Shown: positions 33,935 through 43,612 of the stretch, one piece after another
How positions within the stretch are numbered: position 1 is the first letter of the stretch
How the letters are laid out: every line of letters starts with the position of its first letter
Assembly (NCBI RefSeq): GCF_042662125.1
Contig: NZ_JBHSXL010000001.1
Coordinates: 1 to 64,000, forward strand
Direction: 5' to 3'
From: Halopenitus salinus
Lineage (GTDB): Archaea; Halobacteriota; Halobacteria; Halobacteriales; Haloferacaceae
DNA length: 64,000 nucleotides
Notes under the pieces: generated by a model
Seen by the model: only the letters and a program-made list of their open reading frames with translations
Databases searched by the model: none
Told to the model about the DNA's origin: nothing
Program-made: the position numbers and the translations under genes

Positions 33935-34593
33935 GCGACCCGACCGGCGGGGCCTCGATCCCCGGATCCGTCATCGATTCGCTGCTGGAGGCGCTGGCGC
34001 TGAAGGACGAGCGCCGGACCGGCTGGCAGCTTCGCGGCGTCGAGGAGCCGGAGTCGGTCGCGGCCCACTCGTGGGGAGTCGCCTACCTCGTCGTCGCGAT
34101 CGGAGAGACGTTCGAGTCGGAGTTGCCCGGCATCGATCTCGACGCCGCCCTCCGGCTCGCGGTCGTCCACGACGTCGCGGAGGCGCGAACGGGCGACGTC
34201 CCGACCCGCGCCGATCCCGAGGCGGCGGGCGACCTCCCTGACGAGGCGGACCAGGAGGCCGCGGAACGGCGAGCGATGGCCGATATCGCGGGCGAACTGC
34301 CCGGTCCCGTACTCGAGGAGTGGGAGGAGTACGAGCGGCGCGAGTCGCCGGAGGCGACGCTCGTCAAGGAGCTCGACCTGCTCGACATGTGTCTACAGGC
34401 GCTCCATTACGAGTCGACCGGACGCTATGATCCCACCGCGTCCGGTCCGGGCGATCCGGACGCCTTCGCGGAGTACGACGCCCTCGACGAGTTCTTCGCC
34501 ACCGCCGAGCCGCGGCTGCGGACCGACACGGGTCGAGGATACTTCGACCGGATCCGGAACCGGTATGTCGAGGCGCGGGACAGAGAGGAATGA
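33931..34593 (+). CDS. HD-domain hydrolase, YfbR-like nucleotidase
   Basis: This 220-residue metal-dependent phosphohydrolase has the HD pattern of YfbR-type 5'-deoxynucleotidases: His in VAAHSWGVAYL, His-Asp in AVVHDVAEARTGDVPT, and Asp in VKELDLLDMCLQAL. It would dephosphorylate (deoxy)nucleoside monophosphates. I chose GTG 33931, which overlaps the stop of the preceding phosphoribosyltransferase gene in GTGA, rather than the ATG at 33910. The operon with a phosphoribosyltransferase supports a role in nucleotide salvage. Confidence 0.85.
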   Translation: MSDPTGGASIPGSVIDSLLEALALKDERRTGWQLRGVEEPESVAAHSWGVAYLVVAIGETFESELPGIDLDAALRLAVVHDVAEARTGDVPTRADPEAAGDLPDEADQEAAERRAMADIAGELPGPVLEEWEEYERRESPEATLVKELDLLDMCLQALHYESTGRYDPTASGPGDPDAFAEYDALDEFFATAEPRLRTDTGRGYFDRIRNRYVEARDREE

Positions 34594-34758
34594 TCGAAGC
34601 GACGATGAGGGCAGAATCTCGAGAGATCGACGACATGGACGGGAACCCGAGACGATGACACGCCAGGATCGAACCGCGAGGGAGAGCGAGTCGAACCGAC
34701 GAGGACGAGCGAAGGTTCAAAACGGGAGAGACATCGACGGCGGGAGCGCGGATGGCCG

Positions 34759-35715
34759 ATGAACGAGCTCGTCGGGATCTTCACCTCGGCGGTGCTCCCG
34801 ATCGTCGCGATCGCCGGCGTCGGGTTCGTGCTCGGACGAACGAAGGACGTCGACCCGGGATCGCTCAACACGGCGGTCGTCTACGTGCTCGCGCCGGCGC
34901 TCGTCTTCCACAGCCTCGCGCTCACGGCGCTTTCGGCCGGCACGCTCGCCCGCATCGCCGGCGGCGTCGTCCTGTTCACGCTCTCGATGGTCGCCGTGGG
35001 GGAGGTGATCGGTCGCGCGCTCGGCACCGAGGAGCCCCTGTTGAGCGCGCTGTTGCTCGTTGCGATCTTCTCGAACAGCGGGAACCTCGGGATCCCGGTG
35101 TCGGACTTCGCCTTCGGGGACGTCGGCAGACAGACGGCCGTGCTCTTCCTTTCGGTCCAGTCGGTGCTCATGTACACGGTCGGCGTGTACTTGGCGTCGC
35201 GATCCGGCGGATCGTCGGGACTCTCCGGCGTGAAGAAGGTGTTTTTCGTCCCGCTCGTCTACGCCGTCGTCGCCGCGCTCCTGGCTCGTGCGGCCGACGT
35301 GGTCCCGCCCGCAGGATCGGCCACGATGGAGGCGGTCGGGCTCGTCGGCGACTCCTCGATCCCCGTCATGCTCCTCATCCTCGGGATCGAGCTCTCGCGG
35401 ACCGACTACGGGGGCGCGTTGGCGAGTACGGCCGTCCCGGCCGCGATGCGGCTGGCCCTCGCGCCGCTTTTGGGGCTCGCCATCGTCACCGTCCTGGGCT
35501 TCGAGAACCAGACGGTCGCTCGCGTGTTCGTCCTCGAGACGGCGATGCCGGCGGCGATCACCCCGCTCATCCTGGTCGTGGAGTTCGCCGGATCGGACAC
35601 GGAGGGGATCACGGCGCCGGAACTCATCTCGACGAGCGTGCTCGTGACGACGATCGTCTCGGTCCCGTATCTGACGCTCGTGATCGCGCTCCTCCAGTCG
35701 GGACTGCTCATCTGA
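34759..35715 (+). CDS. AEC-family (auxin efflux carrier-like) transporter
   Basis: This 318-residue protein has about ten membrane helices and the AEC architecture. The first half contains SAVLPIVAIAGVGFVLGRTK and the family motif FSNSGNLGIPVSDFAFG. The second half contains the repeat-related EGITAPELISTSVLVTTIVS. Substrates of microbial members are often small organic acids or amino acids, unknown here. It is separated from its upstream neighbour by 165 bases with no gene. Confidence 0.88.
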   Translation: MNELVGIFTSAVLPIVAIAGVGFVLGRTKDVDPGSLNTAVVYVLAPALVFHSLALTALSAGTLARIAGGVVLFTLSMVAVGEVIGRALGTEEPLLSALLLVAIFSNSGNLGIPVSDFAFGDVGRQTAVLFLSVQSVLMYTVGVYLASRSGGSSGLSGVKKVFFVPLVYAVVAALLARAADVVPPAGSATMEAVGLVGDSSIPVMLLILGIELSRTDYGGALASTAVPAAMRLALAPLLGLAIVTVLGFENQTVARVFVLETAMPAAITPLILVVEFAGSDTEGITAPELISTSVLVTTIVSVPYLTLVIALLQSGLLI

Positions 35716-35838
35716 GAGGACGGGGACGCACGTCCGAGAAGACGGGAATACGCATCCGAAAACACGAGACCCGTCTGGAACACGGAGGTGCCAGACGCTC
35801 CGGGGTCCCGAGGCAAGGGGAAGACCTTCCGAGGGGAT

Positions 35839-36765
35839 CTAGTCCGCGATGGCTTCCGACTCGACCGCCGGCGCGTTCGGATCGCGGACCCACAGATCGC
35901 CGAAGAGCTCGTCCTGCTGGAGACGGACGCCGCCGCGGTGTGCCATGAAAAGCAGCGCGAGGAACGTCATGAACGGACGTCCGCCCGCCGTTTCGATCTC
36001 GGCGAACAGCACCTCGTTTCGGCCCTTCTCATAGCGAGTTCGCAGGGCCGATCGGACGTCGTCGATGACCGACTCGATGTCCTCGTCGTGCGTGCCGCCG
36101 GTGACGTCGCCCTCGGTCGGCTCCCCGTCGCGGCGGAACTCGTCGGCGTCGCGGTAGTCGACGGTCTGGGTGCCCCGGTCGTATCCACGCGGCGAGCCGG
36201 AGGTGTCGTACTCGCGCGAGCGCTTCCACCACGAGCCGCGTTCGGCCTCGCGAAGCTCACGAACGAGCTCGTCGAGCGTTTCGGGGGACCCCCGGGTGTT
36301 CTTCCGCTCCAGGCGGCGGTCCATCTCCGCTTCGAGCTGGTCGACCGGATCGAACCCGGACGCACCGGAACCCTCACCGTCCTCGCCCGGCGCGACCGCG
36401 GCGTCGCCGCCCTGCATGGCGGCCTCCCACGGCTCGAGTTCCGGCTCGTCGGGCTCGTCATCGTCGTCGTCCGACAACATCGCGTCGCTTTTCATCCGGA
36501 GGAGGACGCTCGCGTAGAACAGCGCCCTCCCCGTCGTCCGCAGGTCCCTGGCGTCGAGCTCCTCGAGGAACGCGTCCGTGACCCGGACGATGTCGATGTC
36601 CCACGGCTCGATCTCCCCCTCCTCGGCGAGCTGGACGAGGAGTTCGACCGGTTCGACCGCGTCCTCGTCGTCCGGTTCGCTCGGGGGCTCGACGTCGAGG
36701 TCATCGAGGGCGCCCGGATCGTCGCCACCGTCTTCGGGGGAAACATCGCTCCCGCGGTCAGTCAT
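35839..36765 (-). CDS. scpA: Segregation and condensation protein ScpA
   Basis: This 308-residue kleisin closes the SMC ring. The N-terminal DAVEPVELLVQLAEEGEIEP and DIDIVRVTDAFLEELDARDL is the ScpA signature, followed by DLRTTGRALFYASVLLRMKS. A long acidic and charged linker joins it to the C-terminal winged-helix region (MTFLALLFMAHRGGVRLQQD). It overlaps the 3' end of smc by eight bases, with a ribosome-binding-like GGGGAGGTG just upstream of its ATG inside smc, so the two subunits are co-produced. Confidence 0.92.
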   Translation of the reverse strand: MTDRGSDVSPEDGGDDPGALDDLDVEPPSEPDDEDAVEPVELLVQLAEEGEIEPWDIDIVRVTDAFLEELDARDLRTTGRALFYASVLLRMKSDAMLSDDDDDEPDEPELEPWEAAMQGGDAAVAPGEDGEGSGASGFDPVDQLEAEMDRRLERKNTRGSPETLDELVRELREAERGSWWKRSREYDTSGSPRGYDRGTQTVDYRDADEFRRDGEPTEGDVTGGTHDEDIESVIDDVRSALRTRYEKGRNEVLFAEIETAGGRPFMTFLALLFMAHRGGVRLQQDELFGDLWVRDPNAPAVESEAIAD

Positions 36766-39700
36766 CCGCGAGCACCTCCCCGTCCGCGTCCTCGCCGTCC
36801 CCGCCGAACTGCATCCCGGTGACGGCGGAGACGTTGTCCTCCTGCATCGTCACGCCGATCGCCCGCTCGGAGCGCTCGAGGAGGGCGGAGCGGTGGGAGA
36901 CGACCACGAACTGCGCCTCGCCGGCCAGCTCGTGGACCATCTCGCCGACCCGCTCGGCGTTTACGGCATCGAGGAAGGCGTCGACCTCGTCGAGCGCGTA
37001 GAACGGCGCGGGGTTGTGCCGCTGGATCGCGAAGATGAACGCCAGCGCCGTGAGCGACTTCTCGCCACCGGACATCGCGTCGAGCCGCTGGACCGGCTTG
37101 TCGGCCGGCTGGGCCTTCATCGTGAGCCCCTCCTCGAAGGGGTCCTCGGGGTTCTCCAGGACGAGCTCGCCGGTCCCCGCCGAGAGCCGCTCGAAGATGT
37201 CCTCGAAGTGCTCGTTGATCGACTCGAAGGCGTCCATGAAGCTGCGCTTCTTCCTCGACTCGTACTCGTCGATCCGCGCCTCGATCCCGTCGCGCTCCTC
37301 GACGAGCACGTCCCGACGCTCCTGGAGGCGGTCGAGGGCCTCCTCGACCTCGTCGTACTCGTCAATCGCGCGCATGTTGACCGGCTCGAGCGCCGCCATC
37401 TTCGCCTCCAGCTCGTCGATCCGGTTTTCGACCGTCTCGTGGTCGGGCACGTCCTCCGGGTCGTACTCGCCGACCTGTGACTCGAGTTCGTCGATCTCCC
37501 ACTCCAGCCGGTCGGCCCGGTCGCGGAGATCGTCGAGCGTCGACTCGACGTCGTCCACCTGTCGACGCTTTTCGTCACGCTCGTCGACGGCCGCAGAGAG
37601 GGTCTCCTTCAGGTCCGTCCGGTCCTCCTTGAGGTCGACGAGTTCGGCCTCCAGCTCCTCGATCGCCTCGTGTTTCTCCTCGAGCAGCTCGCGTTTCTCG
37701 GCGATGACGTCCTCGTGGTCCGCGATCGTCTCCTCGGCCTCCGCCTTCTTGTTTTGGGCCTCCTCGATGCGGTCGTGGAGCTCCTCGACGGCCTCCTCGG
37801 CGTATCCCTTCTCGAGTTGGATCTCGTTGAGCCGGCCGTCGAGGTCGTCCATGCGGGACTCGAGTTCGTCGATCTCCTCGCGGATGTCGTCCGCCCGACT
37901 CGTGAGCTCGGGGATCCGGGAGTCCTCGAGTTCCGATTCGATCTCCTCGATCCGTGCCTCGATCTCGGCCTGCTCGTCGTCGAGCCCCTCGAGTTCCGAA
38001 TCGAGCTCGGCCATTCGCTCGTCGACGGTCTCGCGCTCCTCGCGGAGCTCCTCGAGTTCGTCCTCGAGCTCGTCGATCCGATCGCGTTGGTCCTCGAGGT
38101 CCGTCTCCCCGCGCTCGATGTCGGCTTCGACCGATCGGACGCGCTCTTCGGCGTCGGCCTTGCGCTCTCTGGCGTCGTCGATCTCCGCGTCCAGCTCGTC
38201 GATCGACGACTCGAGATCGCGACGTTCGTCCTCGAGCTCCGAGATCTCCTCGCCGAGACGCTCGAGCTTTCCGCCGCTCGAGGTGCTAAAGGAGAACCGC
38301 GAGCCGCCGCCGGAGCCGCCGGTCATCGCGCCGGACTTCTCGACGAGGTCGCCCTCGAGCGTCACCATGCGGTAGTCGCCCATCAGGTCGCGGGCGGTCC
38401 GCATGTCCTCGACGACGAGCGTCGACCCGAGGACGTACGAGAAGACCGGCTCGTAGCGCTCGTCGTACTCCACGAGGTTCCGCGCGAAGTCGACGACGCC
38501 GGGCATCGTCGGCAGCCGCGGGAGCCCACGGTCGTCGAGTTCGGTGATGGGAAGGAACGTCGCCCGCCCCGCGTTACGGCTCTTGAGGTGCTCGATACAC
38601 GTCTCGCCGACCCCGTCGTCGTCGACGACGACGTTGGCCAGCCGGCCGCCGGCGGCGGTCTCACACGCCTCGGCGTAGGTCGGCTCGACGGACGCCAGCT
38701 CGCCGACCGGGCCGTGGACCCCGTCGATCCCGGCGTTTCTGACGGTGGTGACCGCCCGTGGCCACGAGGAGTCGCCGCGGTCGCGCGCGTCGGCCTCGAG
38801 TTTCGCGTACTCGCTTTGTTTTTCTCGAAGGCTCTCTTCGACCTCCTCGAGCCGCTCTTTGAGCTCCGCCTTCTCGGAGAACAGCTCCGCGATCGTCTCC
38901 TCGATCGACTCGCGGTTCCGCTCGGCTTTGTCCAGCTCGCCCTGAAGCTCGGAGATCCGGGCCTTCAGGTCGGGCACCCGTTCGTGGGCCGCTTCGAGGT
39001 CCGACTGCGCCTCGCTCACCTCGTTCGAGCGGCGTCTGGCCCGATCGAGCAGCCGATCCTTCTCGCGTTGGAGCTCGTTTCGCTCCTCCTTTAGCGACTC
39101 GAGCGATTCCTTTTCGTCGGCGAGGTCCGCCTTGAGCTCGTCGTACTGGGTGTCTATCCCCTCGATCTCCTCGCGGACGTCGGCGAGATCCGATCGCCGT
39201 TCCGCGATCTCGGATTTGACCGAGGCCTTCTCGACCTTGATCGCCTTCTCGTCCTCCGCGAGGTCGTCGATCGTCTCCTGTTTGCGGTCGATCTGGACGA
39301 ACGCGTCGCGTCTGTCCGCCTCCGCCTCCTCGCGGCGCGCCTCCGCGTTCTCGATCTTCCCCTCGATCCGCGAGATGTCGCCTTTGATCTCCTCGATCTC
39401 CGATTTGATCGCGATCTGTTCGTCCTCGCCCTTCCGTTCGATCTCGTCGTTGAGCTCGGACAGCTCCGCCTCCAGGCGGGTCACCCGGCCCTGTCTGGCG
39501 TCGAGTTCGCCCTGGAGCTCCTCGAGTTCCGATTCCGTGTCCTCGATCTCCGCCGTGACCGACGCGTGCGCCTCGCGTTTCTCCTCGAGTTCGGCCGCCT
39601 TGAGGTAGCCGCGATACTCGTCGCGCTCCTCGCGGTGTGACTGGTACTCGAGTGCGGTCTCGCGTTCGTCGGCGAGCTGATCGAGGCGATCGCGCTTCTC

Positions 39701-40348
39701 CTCGATCCGGAGGTCGGCCTCGTCGATGCGGTCCTCGACGGCCTCCAGCTCCTCGAAGGCCGCCTCCTTCTTCTCGTCGAACTCGGCGACGCCCGCGATC
39801 TCGTCGATGATGCCGCGGCGTTGATACGGCGTCATGTTGATGATCTCGGTGACGTCGCCCTGCATCACGACGTTGTACCCCTCCGGCGCGACGCCCGCCT
39901 GCGCGAGCAGGTCCTGGATGTCGGAGAGGTTGACCGAGCGGCCGTTGAGGTAGTAATACGAGTAGTAGTTGTCCTCGGTGCGCTTGACGCGGCGTTTGAC
40001 CGTGATCTCCTCGACGTCGCCGACGTTCTCGGAGCCGGCCGCCGAGACGACCTGGCCGCGATCGAGGGTGCCCTCGGAGTTGTCGAGGACGACGGTGACG
40101 GCCGCCTCGTCGGGGCCGGACGACTCGGCGTCGTCGTCGTGTCCGGGGTTGTAGATCAGGTCGGTGAGCTTCTCCGCGCGGATGCCGCGCGTCCGGGCGA
40201 GCCCGAGCGCGAAGAGGATCCCGTCGATGATGTTGGACTTGCCCGACCCGTTCGGGCCCGTGATGACCGTGAAGTCCCGGTAGAAGGGGATCCGCGTCTT
40301 CCGCCCGAAGCTCTTGAAATCGTCCAGAACGACTTCCTTGATGTGCAT
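36758..40348 (-). CDS. smc: Chromosome segregation ATPase SMC
   Basis: The 1196-residue protein is a complete SMC. Walker A is GPNGSGKSN at residues 31-39, with two long antiparallel coiled coils, a central hinge around residues 520-650, the ABC signature MSGGEKSLTALAF and Walker B FYALDEVDAFLD near the C-terminus. It would condense and segregate the chromosome with ScpA. The minus-strand order is DUF7518-like coiled-coil gene, smc, scpA. The C-terminal tail (TGMQFGGDGEDADGEVLADD) is acidic and overlaps the scpA start. Confidence 0.97.
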   Translation of the reverse strand: MHIKEVVLDDFKSFGRKTRIPFYRDFTVITGPNGSGKSNIIDGILFALGLARTRGIRAEKLTDLIYNPGHDDDAESSGPDEAAVTVVLDNSEGTLDRGQVVSAAGSENVGDVEEITVKRRVKRTEDNYYSYYYLNGRSVNLSDIQDLLAQAGVAPEGYNVVMQGDVTEIINMTPYQRRGIIDEIAGVAEFDEKKEAAFEELEAVEDRIDEADLRIEEKRDRLDQLADERETALEYQSHREERDEYRGYLKAAELEEKREAHASVTAEIEDTESELEELQGELDARQGRVTRLEAELSELNDEIERKGEDEQIAIKSEIEEIKGDISRIEGKIENAEARREEAEADRRDAFVQIDRKQETIDDLAEDEKAIKVEKASVKSEIAERRSDLADVREEIEGIDTQYDELKADLADEKESLESLKEERNELQREKDRLLDRARRRSNEVSEAQSDLEAAHERVPDLKARISELQGELDKAERNRESIEETIAELFSEKAELKERLEEVEESLREKQSEYAKLEADARDRGDSSWPRAVTTVRNAGIDGVHGPVGELASVEPTYAEACETAAGGRLANVVVDDDGVGETCIEHLKSRNAGRATFLPITELDDRGLPRLPTMPGVVDFARNLVEYDERYEPVFSYVLGSTLVVEDMRTARDLMGDYRMVTLEGDLVEKSGAMTGGSGGGSRFSFSTSSGGKLERLGEEISELEDERRDLESSIDELDAEIDDARERKADAEERVRSVEADIERGETDLEDQRDRIDELEDELEELREERETVDERMAELDSELEGLDDEQAEIEARIEEIESELEDSRIPELTSRADDIREEIDELESRMDDLDGRLNEIQLEKGYAEEAVEELHDRIEEAQNKKAEAEETIADHEDVIAEKRELLEEKHEAIEELEAELVDLKEDRTDLKETLSAAVDERDEKRRQVDDVESTLDDLRDRADRLEWEIDELESQVGEYDPEDVPDHETVENRIDELEAKMAALEPVNMRAIDEYDEVEEALDRLQERRDVLVEERDGIEARIDEYESRKKRSFMDAFESINEHFEDIFERLSAGTGELVLENPEDPFEEGLTMKAQPADKPVQRLDAMSGGEKSLTALAFIFAIQRHNPAPFYALDEVDAFLDAVNAERVGEMVHELAGEAQFVVVSHRSALLERSERAIGVTMQEDNVSAVTGMQFGGDGEDADGEVLADD

Positions 40349-40375
40349 GGTGTGCTCGCGAGTGGGGACGCGAGC

Positions 40376-40762
40376 CTACGCGACGATGATGTCGCTTTCC
40401 TCCGTGTCCCCGTCGTCTGCGGTCTCCCGTGATTCCTCGCCCGCACCGTCCGACCCCTCGGCGGACGCGCCGTTCGTCTGCGGCGAGCCCGCGTCCGTCT
40501 CCTCGGCGGCCTGTTCGACCACGTCGACGTGGTCGTCGCTCTTCGTCGTCCGCTCGCTCACCGGTTCCTCGGGCGTCGGGCCCGCGCTCGGCTGGTCGGT
40601 GCCGGCCGCGGCCTCGGCCGCCGCGTCTCCGGGCGCCGATCGGTCGCCCTCCTCCAGCTCGCGAACGCGTTCTTTCATCTCCACGAGCTCCTCGGTCAGG
40701 CCGTTGACGGCCGCCTGGAGCTCGCCGACCTGTCGTTCGAGTTCCTCGACGCGGTTACTCAT
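40376..40762 (-). CDS. Small coiled-coil protein upstream of smc
   Basis: This 128-residue protein starts with a coiled-coil heptad region (SNRVEELERQVGELQAAVNG, about residues 2-40), followed by an acidic, disordered tail. I believe it is a haloarchaeal family associated with the SMC locus (possibly DUF7518, not verified). It precedes smc by 27 bases on the same strand, so it may be an SMC-associated or adaptor protein. A functional role is unproven. Confidence 0.75.
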   Translation of the reverse strand: MSNRVEELERQVGELQAAVNGLTEELVEMKERVRELEEGDRSAPGDAAAEAAAGTDQPSAGPTPEEPVSERTTKSDDHVDVVEQAAEETDAGSPQTNGASAEGSDGAGEESRETADDGDTEESDIIVA

Positions 40763-40859
40763 GTGTGGATTGGGTCGTGGAAGACGTATAAATCTGTGTC
40801 AGACGTCCGTGCGACTTCATCACACGATCGGCGGGCGATCCCTCCGGAGGGAACGCCGT

Positions 40860-42788
40860 TCACTTGAACCGGAACGTCTCGAGGTTCTTCGGCGCGAACG
40901 TCCGCATGTTGTACTCGTGATACAGCGCCGACGAGAGGTCCTGTACCGATCGCTCGTCGCCGTGGACACAGAGCACCTTCTCGGGGCGGGGGTTCATCGT
41001 CTTCACGAAGTTCTCGAGGCCCTGCCTGTCGGCGTGTCCGGAGAAGCCGTCCACGGTCTCGACCTCCATGTTCAACGAGAGCGTGCCGTTTCGACCGCCG
41101 TCGTTGCCCCAGTCCGAGACGGGGATCTCGTCCCAGCCGTTCTGGATGCGCCGGCCCAGGGTCCCTTGCGCCTGGTAGCCGACGAAAAGCAGCGTGGAGT
41201 CCGGATCCGGACCGAGGTGGCGCAGCCAGGACATGATCGGACCGCCCTCGATCATCCCCGACGTCGAGAGGACGATGCACTGTTCGCCGTCGGCGACCTC
41301 CTGGCGTTCGTCCTCGCCGCCGTCGATGTGGTTGAACTGGTCGGCGAGGAACGGGTTCTCGTCCTCGTGGAAGATCCGATCGCGGAGTTCGTCGCGGAGG
41401 TACTCGGGGTAGGTGGTGTGGATCGCCGTCGCCTCCCAGATCATCCCGTCGAGGTGGACCGGCATCTCCGGGATCTCGTCGTTGCGCATCGCCTCCTCCA
41501 ACACGAGCATGATCTCCTGGGAGCGGCCGACCGCGAACGCCGGGATGACGATGTTTCCGCCCCGGTCGTACGACTCGTTTATGACCTTCTTCAGCTTGCG
41601 CTCGGAGTCCTCCTGGTCCGTCTGGTAGTCGTTTCTGCCGCCGTAGGTCGACTCCATCACGAGCGTCTCCACGCGCGGGAAGTCGTTCACCGCGCCGTTG
41701 AACAGGCGGGTGTCGTCGTAGTGGATGTCCCCCGAGAAGGCGACGTTGTAGAGCCCGTCGCCGATGTGGAAGTGGACCACACCGGAGCCCAGGATGTGGC
41801 CGGCGTTGTGGAAGGTGACCTTCACGTCGGGCGCGATGTCGGTGACGTCGCCGTACTCGATCGGGATCGTGTGTTTGATCGCCTCGCGAACCTGCGAGGA
41901 CTCGTAGGGGGGCGTGCGACCCTCCTTGGCCGCGACGTCGAGGTAGTCGAGCTGCAGCAGGCCCATCAGGTCCCGGGTCGGCTCCGTCGTGTAGATGGGG
42001 CCGTCGTAGCCGTACTTGAACAGGATCGGGATGAGCGCCGAGTGGTCGAGGTGGGCGTGGGTCAACACGACGGCGTCGATGTTCGTCGCGCCCGCGCCGA
42101 GCGCCTCGGGGATCTGGAGGTAGGGCACCTCGCCCTCCGCACCGGGCTTGTCGCCGCAGTCGATGAGGATCCGCGTCTCCGGCGTCGAGAGGATGAAGGC
42201 CGCACGCCCGACCTCGCGACAACACCCGAGGGTGGTGATCCGGACCCACTCGTCGTCGGACATCTCCTCGCGGTGGATCTGGCGGCCGACGCGCTCGAGG
42301 ATGTCGCGGCGCTCCTCGCGTTCCTGTTTGAGGAAGTTCCGCACGTTCGAGACCGTCGAGGACTCGATGGGCGGCGTCCTGACGACCTCCGGCGTCCAGC
42401 CGATCTCCTGGGTGATCTCCCGAAGGGTCGAGCCGCGTCGTCCGATGACCATGCCGGGCTTTTCGGCCTCGATGACGACCTCGCCCGTGTCCTCGTGGAA
42501 GTCGAGGTCGGTGATCCCGGCCTCATCGGGGATCACCTTTCGGATCTGCGAGCGGGCGGTCTCGGGCGAGGAGAGCGTGCTCGGGTCGGGCCTGACCGTT
42601 ATCCGCTTTCGAAGCTTCGATGCGAGCCGGCGAATGAGGTCGCCGTCGCCCGCGAACCGCTTGGGGTCGCGGGTGTAGACGACGAGTTCCGGACCCTCGT
42701 ATTTGACGTCGGTGACCGAGACGTCGTTCGGGATCTCACGTTCTATCTGCGATCTGATGTTCTCGAGTTGCGTGTCGACTTGACTCAT
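40860..42788 (-). CDS. fttA: Transcription termination factor FttA (aCPSF1), KH-beta-CASP nuclease
   Basis: This 642-residue protein is the archaeal CPSF73 homologue that cleaves nascent RNA and triggers transcription termination. The N-terminal two KH domains include GMVIGRRGSTLREI (near 112-125). The metallo-beta-lactamase part has HAHLDH at residues 244-249, then the beta-CASP domain (VMESTYGGRNDYQTDQE...GGNIVIPAFAVGRSQE), and GFSGHADRQGL with the last active-site His. It is on the minus strand upstream of the SMC cluster. I chose ATG 42788, since the upstream 9 codons are not family-like. Confidence 0.96.
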   Translation of the reverse strand: MSQVDTQLENIRSQIEREIPNDVSVTDVKYEGPELVVYTRDPKRFAGDGDLIRRLASKLRKRITVRPDPSTLSSPETARSQIRKVIPDEAGITDLDFHEDTGEVVIEAEKPGMVIGRRGSTLREITQEIGWTPEVVRTPPIESSTVSNVRNFLKQEREERRDILERVGRQIHREEMSDDEWVRITTLGCCREVGRAAFILSTPETRILIDCGDKPGAEGEVPYLQIPEALGAGATNIDAVVLTHAHLDHSALIPILFKYGYDGPIYTTEPTRDLMGLLQLDYLDVAAKEGRTPPYESSQVREAIKHTIPIEYGDVTDIAPDVKVTFHNAGHILGSGVVHFHIGDGLYNVAFSGDIHYDDTRLFNGAVNDFPRVETLVMESTYGGRNDYQTDQEDSERKLKKVINESYDRGGNIVIPAFAVGRSQEIMLVLEEAMRNDEIPEMPVHLDGMIWEATAIHTTYPEYLRDELRDRIFHEDENPFLADQFNHIDGGEDERQEVADGEQCIVLSTSGMIEGGPIMSWLRHLGPDPDSTLLFVGYQAQGTLGRRIQNGWDEIPVSDWGNDGGRNGTLSLNMEVETVDGFSGHADRQGLENFVKTMNPRPEKVLCVHGDERSVQDLSSALYHEYNMRTFAPKNLETFRFK

Positions 42789-43109
42789 GTGTAGAGCGGA
42801 CCTCGTTCGGTCCACGACCGTGGCCGGCGATCGCCGGATCGAACGTATCCGAGGTCGCGATCCGGCGGACGGAACGCCGACGACGTGAACGAAGGAGGCA
42901 TAGTGGCTAGTACTGTCCGTAGCGCTGATCCGCGGGAAGAGACGTCGAAAACCCGCTTGCGTCGATGTATGACCTTCTCGTTATAAAACCCTTCGCAAAC
43001 GGTCGACGATAGCCGTCCGAGATCGGTCGAGCGAGGTCGGGAGTTACGAACACGTTCTCGTGTTCGAGCGGCCACAACCGGCAAGCCGCTGGGACGCGAG
43101 CGGATCGAC
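42789..43109. promoter_or_regulatory. Divergent promoter region, possible long leader of fttA
   Basis: The 320 bases between fttA (minus) and the 43110 gene (plus) hold a TTTATAA box on the minus strand, near 42991-42998. Measured from there, the fttA transcript would have a leader of about 175 bases, unusually long for a haloarchaeon. The leader contains a short open frame (42901 down to 42785) that starts with ATG and ends in TGA overlapping the fttA ATG. Confidence 0.4.
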
Positions 43110-43586
43110 ATGGACGTCACCCCGGAGACGGTCGCGGCCGAACGCGAGTGGGTGAGAGCGCGCGGCGAGGTCGTCGTTCCGCTGATCAACGAGACGCGGG
43201 ACGCCCTCGGCGAGTTGTTCGGAACGGACGTGGATCCGGTCTCGATGGAGGGGTACCACGAGGCGGTGGACGCCGTCTTCGCGGACGGCGAAGTCGCCGT
43301 GAACGTGGCGGGATACGTCGGGCTCCTCAGGGCGCTCGACGTGGAGGGCGACTATCCGGGGTTCGTCGTCGACGAGGTCCTGGGGCGCGAGCTGGCGGCG
43401 ACGATCGCGGGCGGACAGCCCCTCGCGCTGCTCGCGCAGGCGACCTTCCACTTCGCCGACGTCCACACACACGGAAGCGACGGGGACGCCGCGGGTGCCG
43501 ACGACCTGGATGCGGCCCTGGCCGCGGGCTTTCAGACGCGGCTGCCCGGGTGGGACTGGCGCGAGAACGACCCGTTCGGAGTGTAG
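43110..43586 (+). CDS. Conserved haloarchaeal hypothetical protein (158 residues)
   Basis: The protein MDVTPETVAAEREWVRARGE is mostly helical and acidic. It contains DALGELFGTDVDPVSMEGYH and a C-terminal FHFADVHTHGSDGDAAGADD and TRLPGWDWRENDPFGV. I do not recognise a named domain. The HTH-free layout and haloarchaeal codon use support a real gene. It diverges from fttA and faces gltB. Nothing in the sequence reveals its function. Confidence 0.7.
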   Translation: MDVTPETVAAEREWVRARGEVVVPLINETRDALGELFGTDVDPVSMEGYHEAVDAVFADGEVAVNVAGYVGLLRALDVEGDYPGFVVDEVLGRELAATIAGGQPLALLAQATFHFADVHTHGSDGDAAGADDLDAALAAGFQTRLPGWDWRENDPFGV

Positions 43587-43612
43587 GGTCCTCGGTCGGC
43601 GTGTGAAAGCCC

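Noticed and set aside
37014..39608. Serine-rich plus-strand frames opposite smc
   Set aside because: They are the antisense image of Glu/Asp/Leu coiled-coil codons; SMC on the minus strand explains the DNA fully.
40529..40867. Plus-strand frame opposite the coiled-coil gene
   Set aside because: No family features; the minus-strand protein has a clear heptad pattern and operon position.
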